A stretch of DNA of 64,000 bases, taken from assembly GCA_036380835.1 (NCBI GenBank), contig DASVDZ010000064.1, forward strand, positions 211,611 through 275,610, in the 5' to 3' direction. Made by a program: the position numbers and the translations under genes. This document shows, piece by piece, positions 1 to 8,619 of the stretch (position 1 is its first letter; each line of letters opens with the position of its first letter). The notes under the pieces are model-generated. The model ran no database searches. It was not told where the DNA came from and was given only the letters and a program-made list of their open reading frames with translations. This DNA comes from DASQJL01 sp036380835. GTDB lineage: Bacteria > Eisenbacteria > RBG-16-71-46 > SZUA-252.

Positions 1-1
1 C

Positions 2-1324
2 TTCTACGTCGCGCGCGGCGACGCCAAGCTGTTCAACAAGGCCTCGAAGGTCGTGATGGTTCGCGACGGAGACCGCACGGTCCTCACGATGGCGAGCGAC
101 TACCAGGGCGACCCGAAGGAGTTCGCGCTCGTCGTGCCGGTGCCGACCGTGCTCGACCGGGGCCAGATCCACGTCGGCGAGCCGGCCGCGGTCGATCATC
201 TCGACGCCTACACGGCACCGCGGCTCGTCGAGTACTTCGATCCCGATCCTTGCCGGATCATGGCGATGGAGGAGGACCGGGCGATGCCGAACGCCGCCGG
301 GATGGCGCTCAAATCGGCGAGGCCCGACGCCCGCGCGCGGTCGCTCGGCGTCACGATCGAGGCGCGCTACACGGTCGGCGAGTACGACATCCTGATCCTC
401 TCGGCCCGGGAGAGCGCCGGACTCGTCACGTGGCTGACCAAGAACGGGTACCGGATGCCGCGCGGAGCCGAGCGCGTGCTCTCGTCCTACTTGCGCCAGG
501 GGATGAGGTTCTTCGTCGCCCGCGTGAACCTGAAGGAGCAGGCGAAGCTCGGAACCACGTACCTCCGCCCGCTCCAGATGGCGTTCGAGTCGCCCAAGTT
601 CGGGCTCCCGCTCCGCCTCGGGATGGTGAACGCGAGAGGCGCCCAGGATCTCTTCGTCTACGCGCTCACGCGGAACGGCCGGGTCGAGCCGACCAACTAC
701 CGCACGGTCCGCCTGCCCTCCGACGCCGAGGTCCCCGAGTTCGTGAAGGACGACTTCGCCGACTTCTACCGCGCCATGTTCACGACGGCCTACCACCGCG
801 AGGGGGGCGACGCCGTCTTCCTCGAGTACGCGTGGGACATGTCGTGGTGCGATCCGTGCGCGGCCGATCCGCTCTCGCGCGAGGAGCTGCGCGGCCTCGG
901 CGTCTTCTGGCTCGAAGCGCCCGGAGGCGGCGGGGGCGGCACGACCGGACCCGGCGGCGCGGCGCCCGGGATCTTCCCTCCCCCGGGCGGCGCGCAGAAC
1001 GTCTTCGTGACGCGCCTCCACGTCCGGTACGACGCGGCCCACTTCCCGGAGGACCTCGTCTTCCACGAGACGGGCGACCGCGGCAATTTCCAGGGTCGGT
1101 TCGTGATCCGCCATCCGTGGAAGGGGCAGCGGGATTGCCCCGGGATGGACCGGTACCGCACGGAGGTCCGGGAGCGCCGCGCCCGCGAGGCGGAAACGCT
1201 GGCGCGCCTGACCGGATGGGATCTCTCCTCCATCAGCCGGAAGATGGGAGGTGACGACGCGTGGGGCCCCCCGCCCGACAAGCGGCCGTGGTGGGAGTGG
1301 ATGTGGGGGAGCGAGCCGCGGTAG
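2..1324 (+). CDS. DUF2330 domain protein (5' truncated)
   Basis: The reading frame is open from base 2, so the start and any signal peptide lie outside the window; about 440 codons are visible. The visible N-terminus (FYVARGDAKLFNKASKVV) matches residues just after the signal peptide in the next gene. It shares that gene's DUF2330 pattern: RDGDRTVLTMASDYQGDP, then EFALVVPVPTVLDRGQI, and later GLPLRLGMVNARGAQDL. DUF2330 proteins are secreted or envelope proteins of unknown function in high-GC environmental bacteria. A Gly/Pro-rich loop near residues 308-330, absent from the neighbour, is the main difference. The C-terminus ends in a Trp-rich WWEWMWG tail. It is clearly a tandem paralogue of the 1362-2720 gene, 37 bp away on the same strand. 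No catalytic motif is recognised. Confidence 0.85.
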   Translation, partial: FYVARGDAKLFNKASKVVMVRDGDRTVLTMASDYQGDPKEFALVVPVPTVLDRGQIHVGEPAAVDHLDAYTAPRLVEYFDPDPCRIMAMEEDRAMPNAAGMALKSARPDARARSLGVTIEARYTVGEYDILILSARESAGLVTWLTKNGYRMPRGAERVLSSYLRQGMRFFVARVNLKEQAKLGTTYLRPLQMAFESPKFGLPLRLGMVNARGAQDLFVYALTRNGRVEPTNYRTVRLPSDAEVPEFVKDDFADFYRAMFTTAYHREGGDAVFLEYAWDMSWCDPCAADPLSREELRGLGVFWLEAPGGGGGGTTGPGGAAPGIFPPPGGAQNVFVTRLHVRYDAAHFPEDLVFHETGDRGNFQGRFVIRHPWKGQRDCPGMDRYRTEVRERRAREAETLARLTGWDLSSISRKMGGDDAWGPPPDKRPWWEWMWGSEPR

Positions 1325-1361
1325 TCCCCCTCCTCCGGTCCGGGACCAGGAGGAACAGACC

Positions 1362-2720
1362 ATGAACGGAATCGAAAGGCGTCTCCCGGGGATCCCCCTC
1401 CTCCTCGTCCTGCTCGGCCTCGCCGCCGCTTCGGCGGCCGAAGCCTTCTGCGGGTTCTACGTCGCGAAGGGCGACGAACAGCTCTTCAATCACGCCTCGA
1501 AGGTGGTGGTGGCGCGGGACGGCGACCGGACCGTCGTGACCATGGCGAGCGACTTCCGGGGGGATCCCACGGAGTTCGCGGTGGTCGTGCCGGTCCCCGT
1601 CGTGCTCGCCCGGGGCCAGATCCACATCGGCGACTCCACGGCGGTGGACCACCTCGACAAGTACTCGGTGCCGCGCCTCGTGGAGTATTGGGACTCCAAT
1701 CCTTGCCCGACTCCGGGGATCGACGTGCGCGGCCAGGTGAAGACGTCGATTCGGAAGAAGGATTCATCGACACGGGGGGGTGACTCGGCGAACCTGCTCT
1801 CGATCCGGATCGAGGCCCGCTACAAGGTCGACGAGTACGACATCTTGATCCTCTCGGCGACCGAGGGGAGGTCGCTGGGCGCGTGGCTCCGCTCGAACGG
1901 ATACCGCACACCGCCCGGCGCCGAGTCCGTCCTCGCCTCGTACATCCGCCAGGGGATGTTCTTCTTCGTCGCGAAGGTGGACCTGAAGGAGCAGCGGCGT
2001 CTCGGCTTCTCCTACATCCGCCCGATCCAGGTCGCCTTCGAATCGCCCAAGTTCATGCTCCCGATCCGGCTCGGCATGGTGAACGCCGATGGAACCCAGG
2101 ACATGCTCGTCTTCACGCTGACCCGCCGCGGGCGCGTCGAGACGACGAACTACCGTTCGGTCCGGCTCCCCACCGATCTGGACGTTCCCGAATACCTGAA
2201 GGGGGACTTCCCCGCGTTCTGCGAGGCGATGTTCCGGCACCAATGGGCGACGGAGGGACAAGGGGTCGTCTTCCTCGAATACGCGTGGGGCATCCTCCCG
2301 AACGTCCAGGCGTGCGACCCCTGCAGCGCCCCGGTGCTGCGGCCCGACATGCTCCGGGGGCTGGGCGCGACCTGGATCGCGGCGGACGGCTCCGGTTCGG
2401 AGGGCGCGTTCCTCACGCGGCTCCACGTCCGGTACGACGCGCGCCACTTCCCGGAGGATCTCCAATTCCAGGAGACGTCCGACCGGACGCTCTATCAGGT
2501 CCGCTACGCGATCCATCACCCCTACCGCGGCCCCGAGGAGTGCCCCGAGCGGGCGGATTACCTCCGCACCGTGCGGGATCGACGAAGCCAGGAGGCGAGC
2601 AACGCGGCGGCGCTGACCGGCGACGCCTTGCAGGCCGTCCGCCAGCGGATGGGCGTCGACGACGATTGGGCCGAGCCCGGGGAGTCGCTCCACTGGTGGG
2701 AGCGGATCTGGAAGCAGTAG
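1362..2720 (+). CDS. DUF2330 domain secreted protein
   Basis: A 452-residue protein. I chose the ATG at 1362 because an AGGAGG site lies 8 nt upstream (1348-1353) and the first residues form a signal peptide: positively charged MNGIERR, a Leu-rich core, and an AEA-F cleavage site near residue 28. The mature part repeats the DUF2330 pattern seen in the preceding truncated gene (SKVVVARDGDRTVVTMASDF and FAVVVPVPVVLARGQIHIGD) and ends in a similar Trp-containing tail. Paired cysteines (CNPCPT-like near residue 110, CDPC near 325) suggest disulfides, which fits export. Function is unknown; the tandem duplication suggests a paralogous pair with related roles. The gene is followed by a symmetric hairpin and then convergent minus-strand genes. 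Confidence 0.88.
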   Translation: MNGIERRLPGIPLLLVLLGLAAASAAEAFCGFYVAKGDEQLFNHASKVVVARDGDRTVVTMASDFRGDPTEFAVVVPVPVVLARGQIHIGDSTAVDHLDKYSVPRLVEYWDSNPCPTPGIDVRGQVKTSIRKKDSSTRGGDSANLLSIRIEARYKVDEYDILILSATEGRSLGAWLRSNGYRTPPGAESVLASYIRQGMFFFVAKVDLKEQRRLGFSYIRPIQVAFESPKFMLPIRLGMVNADGTQDMLVFTLTRRGRVETTNYRSVRLPTDLDVPEYLKGDFPAFCEAMFRHQWATEGQGVVFLEYAWGILPNVQACDPCSAPVLRPDMLRGLGATWIAADGSGSEGAFLTRLHVRYDARHFPEDLQFQETSDRTLYQVRYAIHHPYRGPEECPERADYLRTVRDRRSQEASNAAALTGDALQAVRQRMGVDDDWAEPGESLHWWERIWKQ

Positions 2721-2723
2721 CGC

Positions 2724-2742
2724 GGATGGGGGTCCCCCATCC
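2724..2742. terminator. Symmetric hairpin between convergent genes
   Basis: GGATGGGGG and CCCCCATCC flank a single central T, forming an almost perfect palindrome. It lies in the 32-bp gap between the stop of the plus-strand DUF2330 gene and the stop of the minus-strand DUF1353 gene. Neither side has a U-tract, so it would be a bidirectional, U-less terminator or 3'-end stabiliser. This is inferred from position and symmetry. Confidence 0.45.
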
Positions 2743-2752
2743 CCGTCCCCGG

Positions 2753-3217
2753 CTATTCGGCTCGCGGGCGCATCACGACCTCGCGGGTATCGATCGCCTT
2801 GTCGGGGAGATGCACGGCGAGGAGCGGCACGCGGCGCGCCTTGCGGCCACGATCGCCCGCCCAATAGATCCAGCCGAACGCGCGGACCGCGTAATAGATG
2901 ATGTGCCGGGCGACGGCGTCGACGCCGAGCACCGCCATCCCCTCGAGGAAGATCCGGTCGACCTCCGCGCGGGGGCGCGTCTGGGTCGCGTATCCCCAGT
3001 CGTGGACCACGGCGGCGTTCCCGTAACGGCCCCACTGAGGGAAGATCGACCAAAAGGGTCGCGGGATGCTCGCGAAGTCGGTGATGAAGAGGGCGGGGAC
3101 CGTGATGGTGTCGCCGCTCCCTTCGAATCCCACGTCGTATTGGAACGGCTCGAGGAGCACCCAGGTCCGCCCGTCGGACAGGGGCGAGACCACCAACGAC
3201 TTCGTGAATTGGCTCAT
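2753..3217 (-). CDS. DUF1353 domain protein
   Basis: A 154-residue protein starting at MSQFTKSL; the upstream extension of the frame has no resemblance to the family and overlaps the next gene, so I chose the ATG at 3217. The DUF1353 pattern is visible: GDTITVPALFITDFASIPR near residue 40, then AAVVHDWGYAT near residue 72, where the His-Asp pair is the conserved centre. DUF1353 proteins are small, mostly uncharacterised, and widespread in phages and bacteria; a catalytic role has not been established. The start overlaps the stop of the upstream SRPBCC gene by 4 nt (ATGA), so the two are probably translationally coupled. It is the last gene of a long minus-strand run. Confidence 0.85.
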   Translation of the reverse strand: MSQFTKSLVVSPLSDGRTWVLLEPFQYDVGFEGSGDTITVPALFITDFASIPRPFWSIFPQWGRYGNAAVVHDWGYATQTRPRAEVDRIFLEGMAVLGVDAVARHIIYYAVRAFGWIYWAGDRGRKARRVPLLAVHLPDKAIDTREVVMRPRAE

Positions 3218-3678
3218 CGCGATCTCCCCGTGGCGCGCCGCGCCACCTCGCGCCCAAGGGCGCCGAGAACTCCCTGCATGGCGGCCGAATGAACACGGCT
3301 CAGAGAAATCATCCGCTCGGCGATCGCGGCCAGCCGGCCGACGGCGACGGCGTCGAGCGCGTAGGAGACGCGGGTCCCCCGCTCCACGGGCTCGAGAGAC
3401 CATTCGCCGCGGCCCTGGATGAACCCGCCGTCGTACTCGAAGACCATGCCGCGGAGCGGATGGACCTCGACGACGCGGCAGGTGAAGGCGCGTCCGCCCC
3501 ACGGCTTCAGGTTCACACGGGTGCCGATCAGCTCGTCGGCCCGCTCGACCCGAGCCCGGATCGAGCGGGGAAACCAGATGGGATAGGCGCGAACGTCCGC
3601 GACGACGCGCCAGACGTCCTCGCGAAGGAAGCTCAGGACCGCGCCGTCCGCCGCCCGAATCGGGGTGCGCGATGTCAC
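3214..3678 (-). CDS. SRPBCC (START-like) family protein
   Basis: A 154-residue protein with a GTG start preceded by GAGGAG. Early residues match the polyketide cyclase/dehydrase pattern (REDVWRVVADVRAYPIWFP, near residues 19-37), followed by a beta-rich segment (GGRAFTCRVVEVHPLRGMVFEY) and a long C-terminal helix, the helix-grip fold. Such proteins bind hydrophobic ligands; the ligand cannot be told from sequence. The stop overlaps the DUF1353 start by 4 nt, and the gene follows the DinB-fold gene by 32 nt. It is part of the minus-strand run of small proteins between 2.7 and 5.5 kb. Confidence 0.82.
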   Translation of the reverse strand: MTSRTPIRAADGAVLSFLREDVWRVVADVRAYPIWFPRSIRARVERADELIGTRVNLKPWGGRAFTCRVVEVHPLRGMVFEYDGGFIQGRGEWSLEPVERGTRVSYALDAVAVGRLAAIAERMISLSRVHSAAMQGVLGALGREVARRATGRSR

Positions 3679-3710
3679 CCGTTTCTCCTCGCGGTCGTCC
3701 TAGGGCCGCA

Positions 3711-4232
3711 TCACGACGCGGCCGGGCTCCCGTCGAGATCCTGCCGCGCCCGCGTCGTCCAGAGCGGCGCCGAGTCGATCTCGCGCCGCAGGATCAGGTG
3801 GAGTTGGCCCGCGTGGTGCTGGACGTGCCTCATGTTGTAGAGGAGCCATTCGACGTAGGGGAGGTCCTTCCGACCCGACCGGTAGCGGCGCGTGGCCCCT
3901 TCCTCCGTCAGGTCGCGGATCGCCTCGCGGCACGCCCGGCGGTCGTGCTCGAGGTAGATCAGGAGCTCGTCCTTCGAGTAGACCCGGTCGGGAAGGACGC
4001 CGGCCGGGTCCATCTCCTCCAGGCCGAACGGCGCGGGGGGCTTGAATCGATCCGGGTCCGCGAGGACGTAGAAGTCGAGCCAGAAGAGCGTGTGAAAGAC
4101 GATGTACCAGAATTCCGGCTGCTTCGAGCGATCGCCCCAGAGCGACTCCGGGCAGGCGCGCATCGCGTTCTCCAGCGCGTCGATGGCCGCGCCGAATTGC
4201 TGCCAGATGATTCTCCGCCACGTCTCGTTCAT
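3711..4232 (-). CDS. DinB-fold protein (DinB superfamily)
   Basis: A 173-residue protein. Metal-binding histidines are arranged as in the DinB/YfiT four-helix bundle: a first His in IVFHTLFWLDFY near residue 47, and a later cluster in MRHVQHHAGQLHL near residue 136, where HXXXH-type spacing supplies two more ligands. The family contains metal-dependent thiol transferases and proteins of unknown role; a specific substrate cannot be assigned. The gene is separated from the NIPSNAP gene upstream by one base and is followed by the SRPBCC gene, so it is almost certainly co-transcribed. It is one of three DinB-fold proteins in the window (others at 10.2 and 14.9 kb), mutually quite different. Confidence 0.85.
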   Translation of the reverse strand: MNETWRRIIWQQFGAAIDALENAMRACPESLWGDRSKQPEFWYIVFHTLFWLDFYVLADPDRFKPPAPFGLEEMDPAGVLPDRVYSKDELLIYLEHDRRACREAIRDLTEEGATRRYRSGRKDLPYVEWLLYNMRHVQHHAGQLHLILRREIDSAPLWTTRARQDLDGSPAAS

Positions 4233-4233
4233 G

Positions 4234-4599
4234 TCACGCCTCGGATTCGCGCGCGTCGATGGTCGCGAGCGGGCGCCGCAAACCGGCGAGGGCGCTGTCG
4301 TCCAGCTCGAGCACGATCGTCGCGTACGACTCGATCAACGCGAGGATCGCCTCCCGCGGGCCCTCGCGCCATTCCGCGCTCCCGTAGAAGGCCTCCTCGC
4401 TCCGCTCCCGGTCCTCGAGACTCGGGAACGCCCGGATCAGGTAGTACGAGCTGGCGTCGTGGAGCGACGGCCCGAACGCCACGACGTCGACTCCGTGGCG
4501 CAGGAGCATCGGGATGGACCGCCCGGCCGCCAGTCGGTGGAACGCGTCGCGTTCCCCGGCCCGGAGGTTGTAGGAGCGGAATTCGACGACGCGTCTCAC
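4234..4599 (-). CDS. NIPSNAP family protein
   Basis: A 121-residue protein with the NIPSNAP/dimeric alpha-beta-barrel pattern: VEFRSYNLRAGERDAFHRL at residues 5-23, then DVVAFGPSLHDASSYYLIRAF, then an aromatic-rich helix with YGSAEWREGP. Members bind small organic ligands or act like monooxygenase-fold proteins; no function is known for this subgroup. The start is a GTG that overlaps the stop of the upstream doxX-like gene by 4 nt (GTGA), and the DinB-fold gene begins just after its stop, so translational coupling in an operon is likely. Confidence 0.83.
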   Translation of the reverse strand: MRRVVEFRSYNLRAGERDAFHRLAAGRSIPMLLRHGVDVVAFGPSLHDASSYYLIRAFPSLEDRERSEEAFYGSAEWREGPREAILALIESYATIVLELDDSALAGLRRPLATIDARESEA

Positions 4600-4988
4600 G
4601 TCGATCGCCCGCGGCCCAAGAGGCGGCCAAGGCTATAGGAACCGGCCCCGTGCGCGGCGATGAAGAGGAAGAGGAAGCAGTAGACGACGGCCAGCTCCCC
4701 TTTGTTGACGATCGGCCAGAATCCGTGCGGCGCGTGGGAGTGGAAGTACGCGTAGGCCATCTCGCCGCTCGCGATGAAGCTGGCCCACGACGCGAAGAGG
4801 CCCAGCGCGATCAAGAGCCCGCCGAAGAACTCGATGATGGCCGCCGCGACGAGCAGCGGCTCGGTCGCGCGATGCCCGCCGAGCGCGCCGAAGAGCTTCT
4901 GCGCCCCGTGGCAGGCGAAGAGGATCCCGGCGACGATCCGAAGGAGCGCGAAGAGATGGCCCGAGTATCGCGAGAGCGGGTTCGACAC
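4596..4988 (-). CDS. DoxX family membrane protein
   Basis: A 130-residue integral membrane protein with four predicted helices. The family signature is present: LRIVAGILFACHGAQKLFG near residue 16, then a second helix starting at AAIIEFFGGLLIALGLF and a conserved GELAVVYCFLFLFIAA. I chose the GTG at 4988 because AGGAGG sits 5 nt upstream (4994-4999) and the upstream extension is low-complexity. DoxX proteins are associated with quinone or thiosulfate oxidation and with stress resistance, but most are uncharacterised. The stop overlaps the NIPSNAP start by 4 nt. Confidence 0.9.
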   Translation of the reverse strand: MSNPLSRYSGHLFALLRIVAGILFACHGAQKLFGALGGHRATEPLLVAAAIIEFFGGLLIALGLFASWASFIASGEMAYAYFHSHAPHGFWPIVNKGELAVVYCFLFLFIAAHGAGSYSLGRLLGRGRST

Positions 4989-5050
4989 GTCTACCTCCTG
5001 GTTCGAGTGGGCGCCGCGTTCCGTGGGAGACGCGGCGGACGGACCGGGCT

Positions 5051-5275
5051 CTAGAAGATCGCCCGGACGAGAAGCAGGCCGCCGACGAAGGCCAGCGGGA
5101 TGCCGAACGGCGCGCCCGCGATGCTGAGCGTGAGGACGACGCCGAGGAACATGCAGACGAGGCCAAGGAGCGCGCAGAGGAGGCGTCCCGTCGCCACCAG
5201 GATGAACGTGACGATCCTCCAGATCGCGACGAAGGGCCAGAGGAGCCACGGAACGCCACGCGGTTCGTGGGACAT
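5051..5275 (-). CDS. Small two-helix membrane protein
   Basis: A 74-residue protein with two hydrophobic stretches (FVAIWRIVTFILVATGRLL and LLGLVCMFLGVVLTLSIAG) separated by a short turn and a Gly/Pro-rich third segment ending FVGGLLLVRAIF. I do not recognise the family. It lies 4 bp after the stop of another tiny membrane protein gene and 62 bp before doxX on the same strand, so it is likely co-expressed with them. No enzymatic motif is visible. Confidence 0.6.
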   Translation of the reverse strand: MSHEPRGVPWLLWPFVAIWRIVTFILVATGRLLCALLGLVCMFLGVVLTLSIAGAPFGIPLAFVGGLLLVRAIF

Positions 5276-5279
5276 GGCG

Positions 5280-5462
5280 TCAGCCCCGCGCTCGAATCGC
5301 CCGGATGAGGCCGAACAGCGTGGCGCCGAAGACGGCGCCCGCGGCGAAGACGACGAGAAAGTCGACCGTACGGATGCTCGGGGCGGCGTGGCGCGCCGCC
5401 ACGAACGCGAGGATCATCGGGATCGCGAAGATGCCGGCGCGCCCGCGGACGTTGGAGTTCAT
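5280..5462 (-). CDS. Small membrane protein
   Basis: A 60-residue protein with two hydrophobic helices (IFAIPMILAFVAARHA and TVDFLVVFAAGAVFGATLFGL) and an arginine-rich C-terminus. I chose the ATG at 5462 because a purine-rich GGAAGGGGGGAG site lies just upstream; the longer open frame is an Arg/Pro-rich translation typical of non-coding high-GC DNA. No family is recognised. It is the first gene after dnaE2 on this strand, 133 bp downstream of it, and the next small membrane gene follows after 4 bp. Confidence 0.5.
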   Translation of the reverse strand: MNSNVRGRAGIFAIPMILAFVAARHAAPSIRTVDFLVVFAAGAVFGATLFGLIRAIRARG

Positions 5463-5561
5463 GCCGCGCTCCCCCCTTCCCATGGTGTTCGCTTCACTTC
5501 GAAGACCGCCGGGAGCCTCTCCTCCTCGGCGGCGGGCTCCGCCCCCCGGCGCGAGCCTGCG

Positions 5562-5584
5562 GGACCGAGCCGCGCCCGGTCCCC
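5562..5584 (-). terminator. Hairpin downstream of dnaE2
   Basis: GGGACCG and CGGTCCC form a 7-bp stem around a 9-nt loop, 11 nt beyond the dnaE2 stop codon on the minus strand. No U-run follows, so this may be a weak terminator or a 3'-end processing barrier that separates the mutasome genes from the small membrane genes. Inferred from position. Confidence 0.35.
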
Positions 5585-5595
5585 CAAGCCTACCA

Positions 5596-8500
5596 CTACA
5601 GCCGCTCCACGCGCTCCACGTTGAGCGTGCAGACGCCCCCATCCTCCTCCACGCGCCCCGTCAGGAGGAACGGGCGCGTGCTCGTCAGGAGGTGGCAGAA
5701 CCGCTCGTACGCGCGCGGGAAGAACGTGGCGTCGTAGATCGCCGTCGTGTCCTCGAACGACGTGAACTCCATCGGCTCGTCGTGCTTCGTGTGGACGAGC
5801 TTCGACGAGACGTGCCAGCCGAGGAGCCTCACGCGCTCACCGGGGTGGCGGTCGAGGTCCCGGGCGCGGATCACGCCCTTCCCCCGCATCGCCCGTTCGT
5901 GGGGCTCGAGCGGATGCGCGCTCAGGAGGAACCCCAGCGTCTCGACCTCGTGCCGGAGCAACGTCCCGCGGTCGTACGCGGGGGCGCTCGGCGCGGCGAC
6001 GGCGACCGGCGCGAAGAGATCGTCGGTCCCCGTCGCGGCTCCCGCCCCGGCCCGCGCGCCTCGCGCCCTGATCCTCCCGTCGAGGTAGAGCTCCCACAGC
6101 ATCTCCGCCCGCGTCCTGCCGCCCGCGATCGAATCGCACGCCCCCGCCTTGACCAGGATCTCCGCGTCGCTCTCGCGCAGCCGCACGCGCCGCCGAAGCT
6201 CGGCGAACGACGCGAAGGCGCCCCCCCGCGCGCGCTCCGCGAGCAGCGCGTCGAGCGCCTCGTCGCGGAGCCCCCGGAGCTGCATCAGCCCGACGCGCAC
6301 CTCGCTCCCCCGGCCCGCGTAGGCCCGCCCGCTCTCGTTCACGTCCGGCGGGAGCACGCGGAGGCCCATCCGCTTCGCCTCCGACACGTACGCGAACGTG
6401 TCGTAGTAGCCCCCCTGGTTCGAGATCACCGCGGCGACGAACTCCGCGGGGTAGTGCGCGCGGAGCCACCCGGAACGGAACGAGACCATCGCGTAGGAGG
6501 CGCTGTGCGGCTTGCAGAAGGAGTAGCCCGCGAAGGAGAGGATCATGTCCCAGACCGCCTCGATCACGTCCGGCTTTGCCCCGCGCCCGCGCGCTCCCTC
6601 GAAGAACTCGTCCCGGTACGCCGAGAGCGGCTTCGCGGGCCGCTTCTTCGTCAGCACCTTCCGGAGCGCCTCCCCCTGCGCCACGGAGAACCCGGCCAGC
6701 TCCATCGAGACCTTCGTCACGTCCTCCTGGTAGACCATGATCCCGTACGTCTCGTCGAGCGTGTGGGAGAGCGCGGGATGGAGCGGATCGTACGCGCCCC
6801 CCTTCAGGCGCCGCACGTATTCGCGGATGAAGCGGTTCGCGGCGGGCCGGATCATCGAGGAGTGGATCACGAGGTGGTCGAAGTCCCCGACGCCGGCCTT
6901 TCGCTGGAGCTGCCGCATCGACGGCGACTCGACGTAGAAGACCCCGATCGTCTCCCCGCGCGCCATGAGCGCGCGCGTGGCGGGATCGTCGATCGGATTC
7001 CAGGTCCGCTCGTCGATCGCCCGCCCCGTGTTCCGCGCCACCGCCGAGACCGCGTCCCGGATCACGGCGAGCGAGCGGTTCCCGAGGAGATCCATCTTCA
7101 CGAGGCCGTAGTCCTCGACCTGGTCCTTCTCCCACTGGACGATCGGGACCCCCTTCGGCGCCATCTCGACCGGGACGTGGTTCGAGAGATCGTCGGGCAC
7201 CAGCACGACGCCTCCGCTGTGCACCGACAGGTGGCGCGGGTGCCCCTCGAGCGCCACCGCCTGCGCCAGGATCTCGGGCCACGGCGGCTCGAAGTCCACG
7301 TCGCGGAAGCGCGGGCGGCCGTCGAGGCGCTCGACGGGGTCCTCGAGACCCCAGTAGCCCTGGAGCCGCCGCGTCACGTTCATGATCTCGGCTTCGGGGA
7401 GCCCGTAGACCTTCGCGATCTCGTGGATCGCCCCCTTCGCGCGGAAGCCGACGTGGTTCGCCACCATGGCCGCGCGGACGGGCGCGCCGTTCTCCGCGAG
7501 CACGTCGAGCTGGATCCGGTCGCGCTCGTCCCACGCGAAGTCGACGTCGATGTCGGGTGGATCGCGCCGCTCGGGCGAGAGGAAGCGCTCGAAGAAGAGG
7601 TTGTGGCGCACGGGATCGACGTGCGTGATGCCGAGGAGGTAGGCGACGATGCTCGCCGCTCCCGACCCGCGTCCGCAAATCCGCGGCGTGCGCGACGTGA
7701 TCGCCTCGACGATGAGGAAGTAGTCGGCGAAGCCCTTCTCGCGGATCACCGCCAGCTCCCGCGCGAGCCGCGCGCGCACCTCGGGCGCGGGGCGCCTCCC
7801 GTAGCGGTGGACGATCCCCGCCTCGCACCGCGCGCGGAGGATCTCGTACGCGTCGCCCCGCTCGAGCGGATACGCCGGGAAGACGGTCGCGCCGATCGGC
7901 CAGGTCGCGGCGCACGTGTCGCCGAGGCGCGCCGCGTTCTCGAGCGCCTCGGGTGCGTGCGCGAGGCGCCGCTCCATCTCGGCCGCCGAGGCGAACGTCC
8001 GCCCCGGCTCGGCCAGGTCGCCCCACGGCACGCGTTCGATCGTCGTGTTCCGGTCGATGGCGCGGAGCACCCGATGGAGCCGCCGGCCCTCGGGCGCGAC
8101 GAAGTGGACGTCGTTGGTCGCCACCGTCTCGATCCCCCGCGCGCGCGCCCAGTCCCGGAGCGCGCGGTCGCCGCGCCCCGGAACCAACTCGGCGTAGACG
8201 GGGAGCCGGTCGCGGAGCGCGTCGAGGAGGGCGCGATCCTCGCTCAGCATCACGAGCCCGTCGGGCCGGCGGCCGACCGCGCGCTCGAGCGAGAAGTCGG
8301 GCTCCAGGTGGCGCGCCGTGATCACGCGGCAGAGCGAGGCGTAGCCCTCCCGCCCGCGCGCGAGGAGGACCCCGCGGCCCTGGCCGCCGGGCGCCGCGGC
8401 CGGCGCGTCGCGCGGCACGATCTCCGCGCCCGCGATCGGGACGAGTCCCGCCTCGGAGGCGATCTGCCGGTAGAAGACGAACCCGTAGAGCGCGTTCGTG

Positions 8501-8619
8501 TCGGTCAGGGCGAAGCGGTCCATCCCCCGCGCGCGCGCCGCCTGGGCGAGCGACTCGAGCGAGTCCACGCCACGCATGAGCGAGTAGTGGCTATGGACGT
8601 GGAGATGGACGAACGACAC
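5596..8619 (-). CDS. dnaE2: Error-prone DNA polymerase DnaE2 (ImuC)
   Basis: A 1007-residue C-family DNA polymerase. An N-terminal PHP domain starts at once (HLHVHSHYSLM, residues 5-15, then FALTDTNALYG), and the palm carries PPDIDVDF at about residues 354-361, whose aspartates bind catalytic metals, with KMDLLGNRSL supplying the later acidic residue. A helix-hairpin-helix region and a C-terminal OB-like domain (LLGWHVSSKLV onward) complete the DnaE2 order; the length is near or slightly below the usual DnaE2 size and shorter than replicative DnaE. DnaE2 performs translesion synthesis after SOS induction, normally with ImuA and ImuB. The GTG start lies inside the 3' end of imuB (29-nt overlap), implying coupled translation. 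lexA lies upstream on the same strand. Confidence 0.95.
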   Translation of the reverse strand: MSFVHLHVHSHYSLMRGVDSLESLAQAARARGMDRFALTDTNALYGFVFYRQIASEAGLVPIAGAEIVPRDAPAAAPGGQGRGVLLARGREGYASLCRVITARHLEPDFSLERAVGRRPDGLVMLSEDRALLDALRDRLPVYAELVPGRGDRALRDWARARGIETVATNDVHFVAPEGRRLHRVLRAIDRNTTIERVPWGDLAEPGRTFASAAEMERRLAHAPEALENAARLGDTCAATWPIGATVFPAYPLERGDAYEILRARCEAGIVHRYGRRPAPEVRARLARELAVIREKGFADYFLIVEAITSRTPRICGRGSGAASIVAYLLGITHVDPVRHNLFFERFLSPERRDPPDIDVDFAWDERDRIQLDVLAENGAPVRAAMVANHVGFRAKGAIHEIAKVYGLPEAEIMNVTRRLQGYWGLEDPVERLDGRPRFRDVDFEPPWPEILAQAVALEGHPRHLSVHSGGVVLVPDDLSNHVPVEMAPKGVPIVQWEKDQVEDYGLVKMDLLGNRSLAVIRDAVSAVARNTGRAIDERTWNPIDDPATRALMARGETIGVFYVESPSMRQLQRKAGVGDFDHLVIHSSMIRPAANRFIREYVRRLKGGAYDPLHPALSHTLDETYGIMVYQEDVTKVSMELAGFSVAQGEALRKVLTKKRPAKPLSAYRDEFFEGARGRGAKPDVIEAVWDMILSFAGYSFCKPHSASYAMVSFRSGWLRAHYPAEFVAAVISNQGGYYDTFAYVSEAKRMGLRVLPPDVNESGRAYAGRGSEVRVGLMQLRGLRDEALDALLAERARGGAFASFAELRRRVRLRESDAEILVKAGACDSIAGGRTRAEMLWELYLDGRIRARGARAGAGAATGTDDLFAPVAVAAPSAPAYDRGTLLRHEVETLGFLLSAHPLEPHERAMRGKGVIRARDLDRHPGERVRLLGWHVSSKLVHTKHDEPMEFTSFEDTTAIYDATFFPRAYERFCHLLTSTRPFLLTGRVEEDGGVCTLNVERVERL

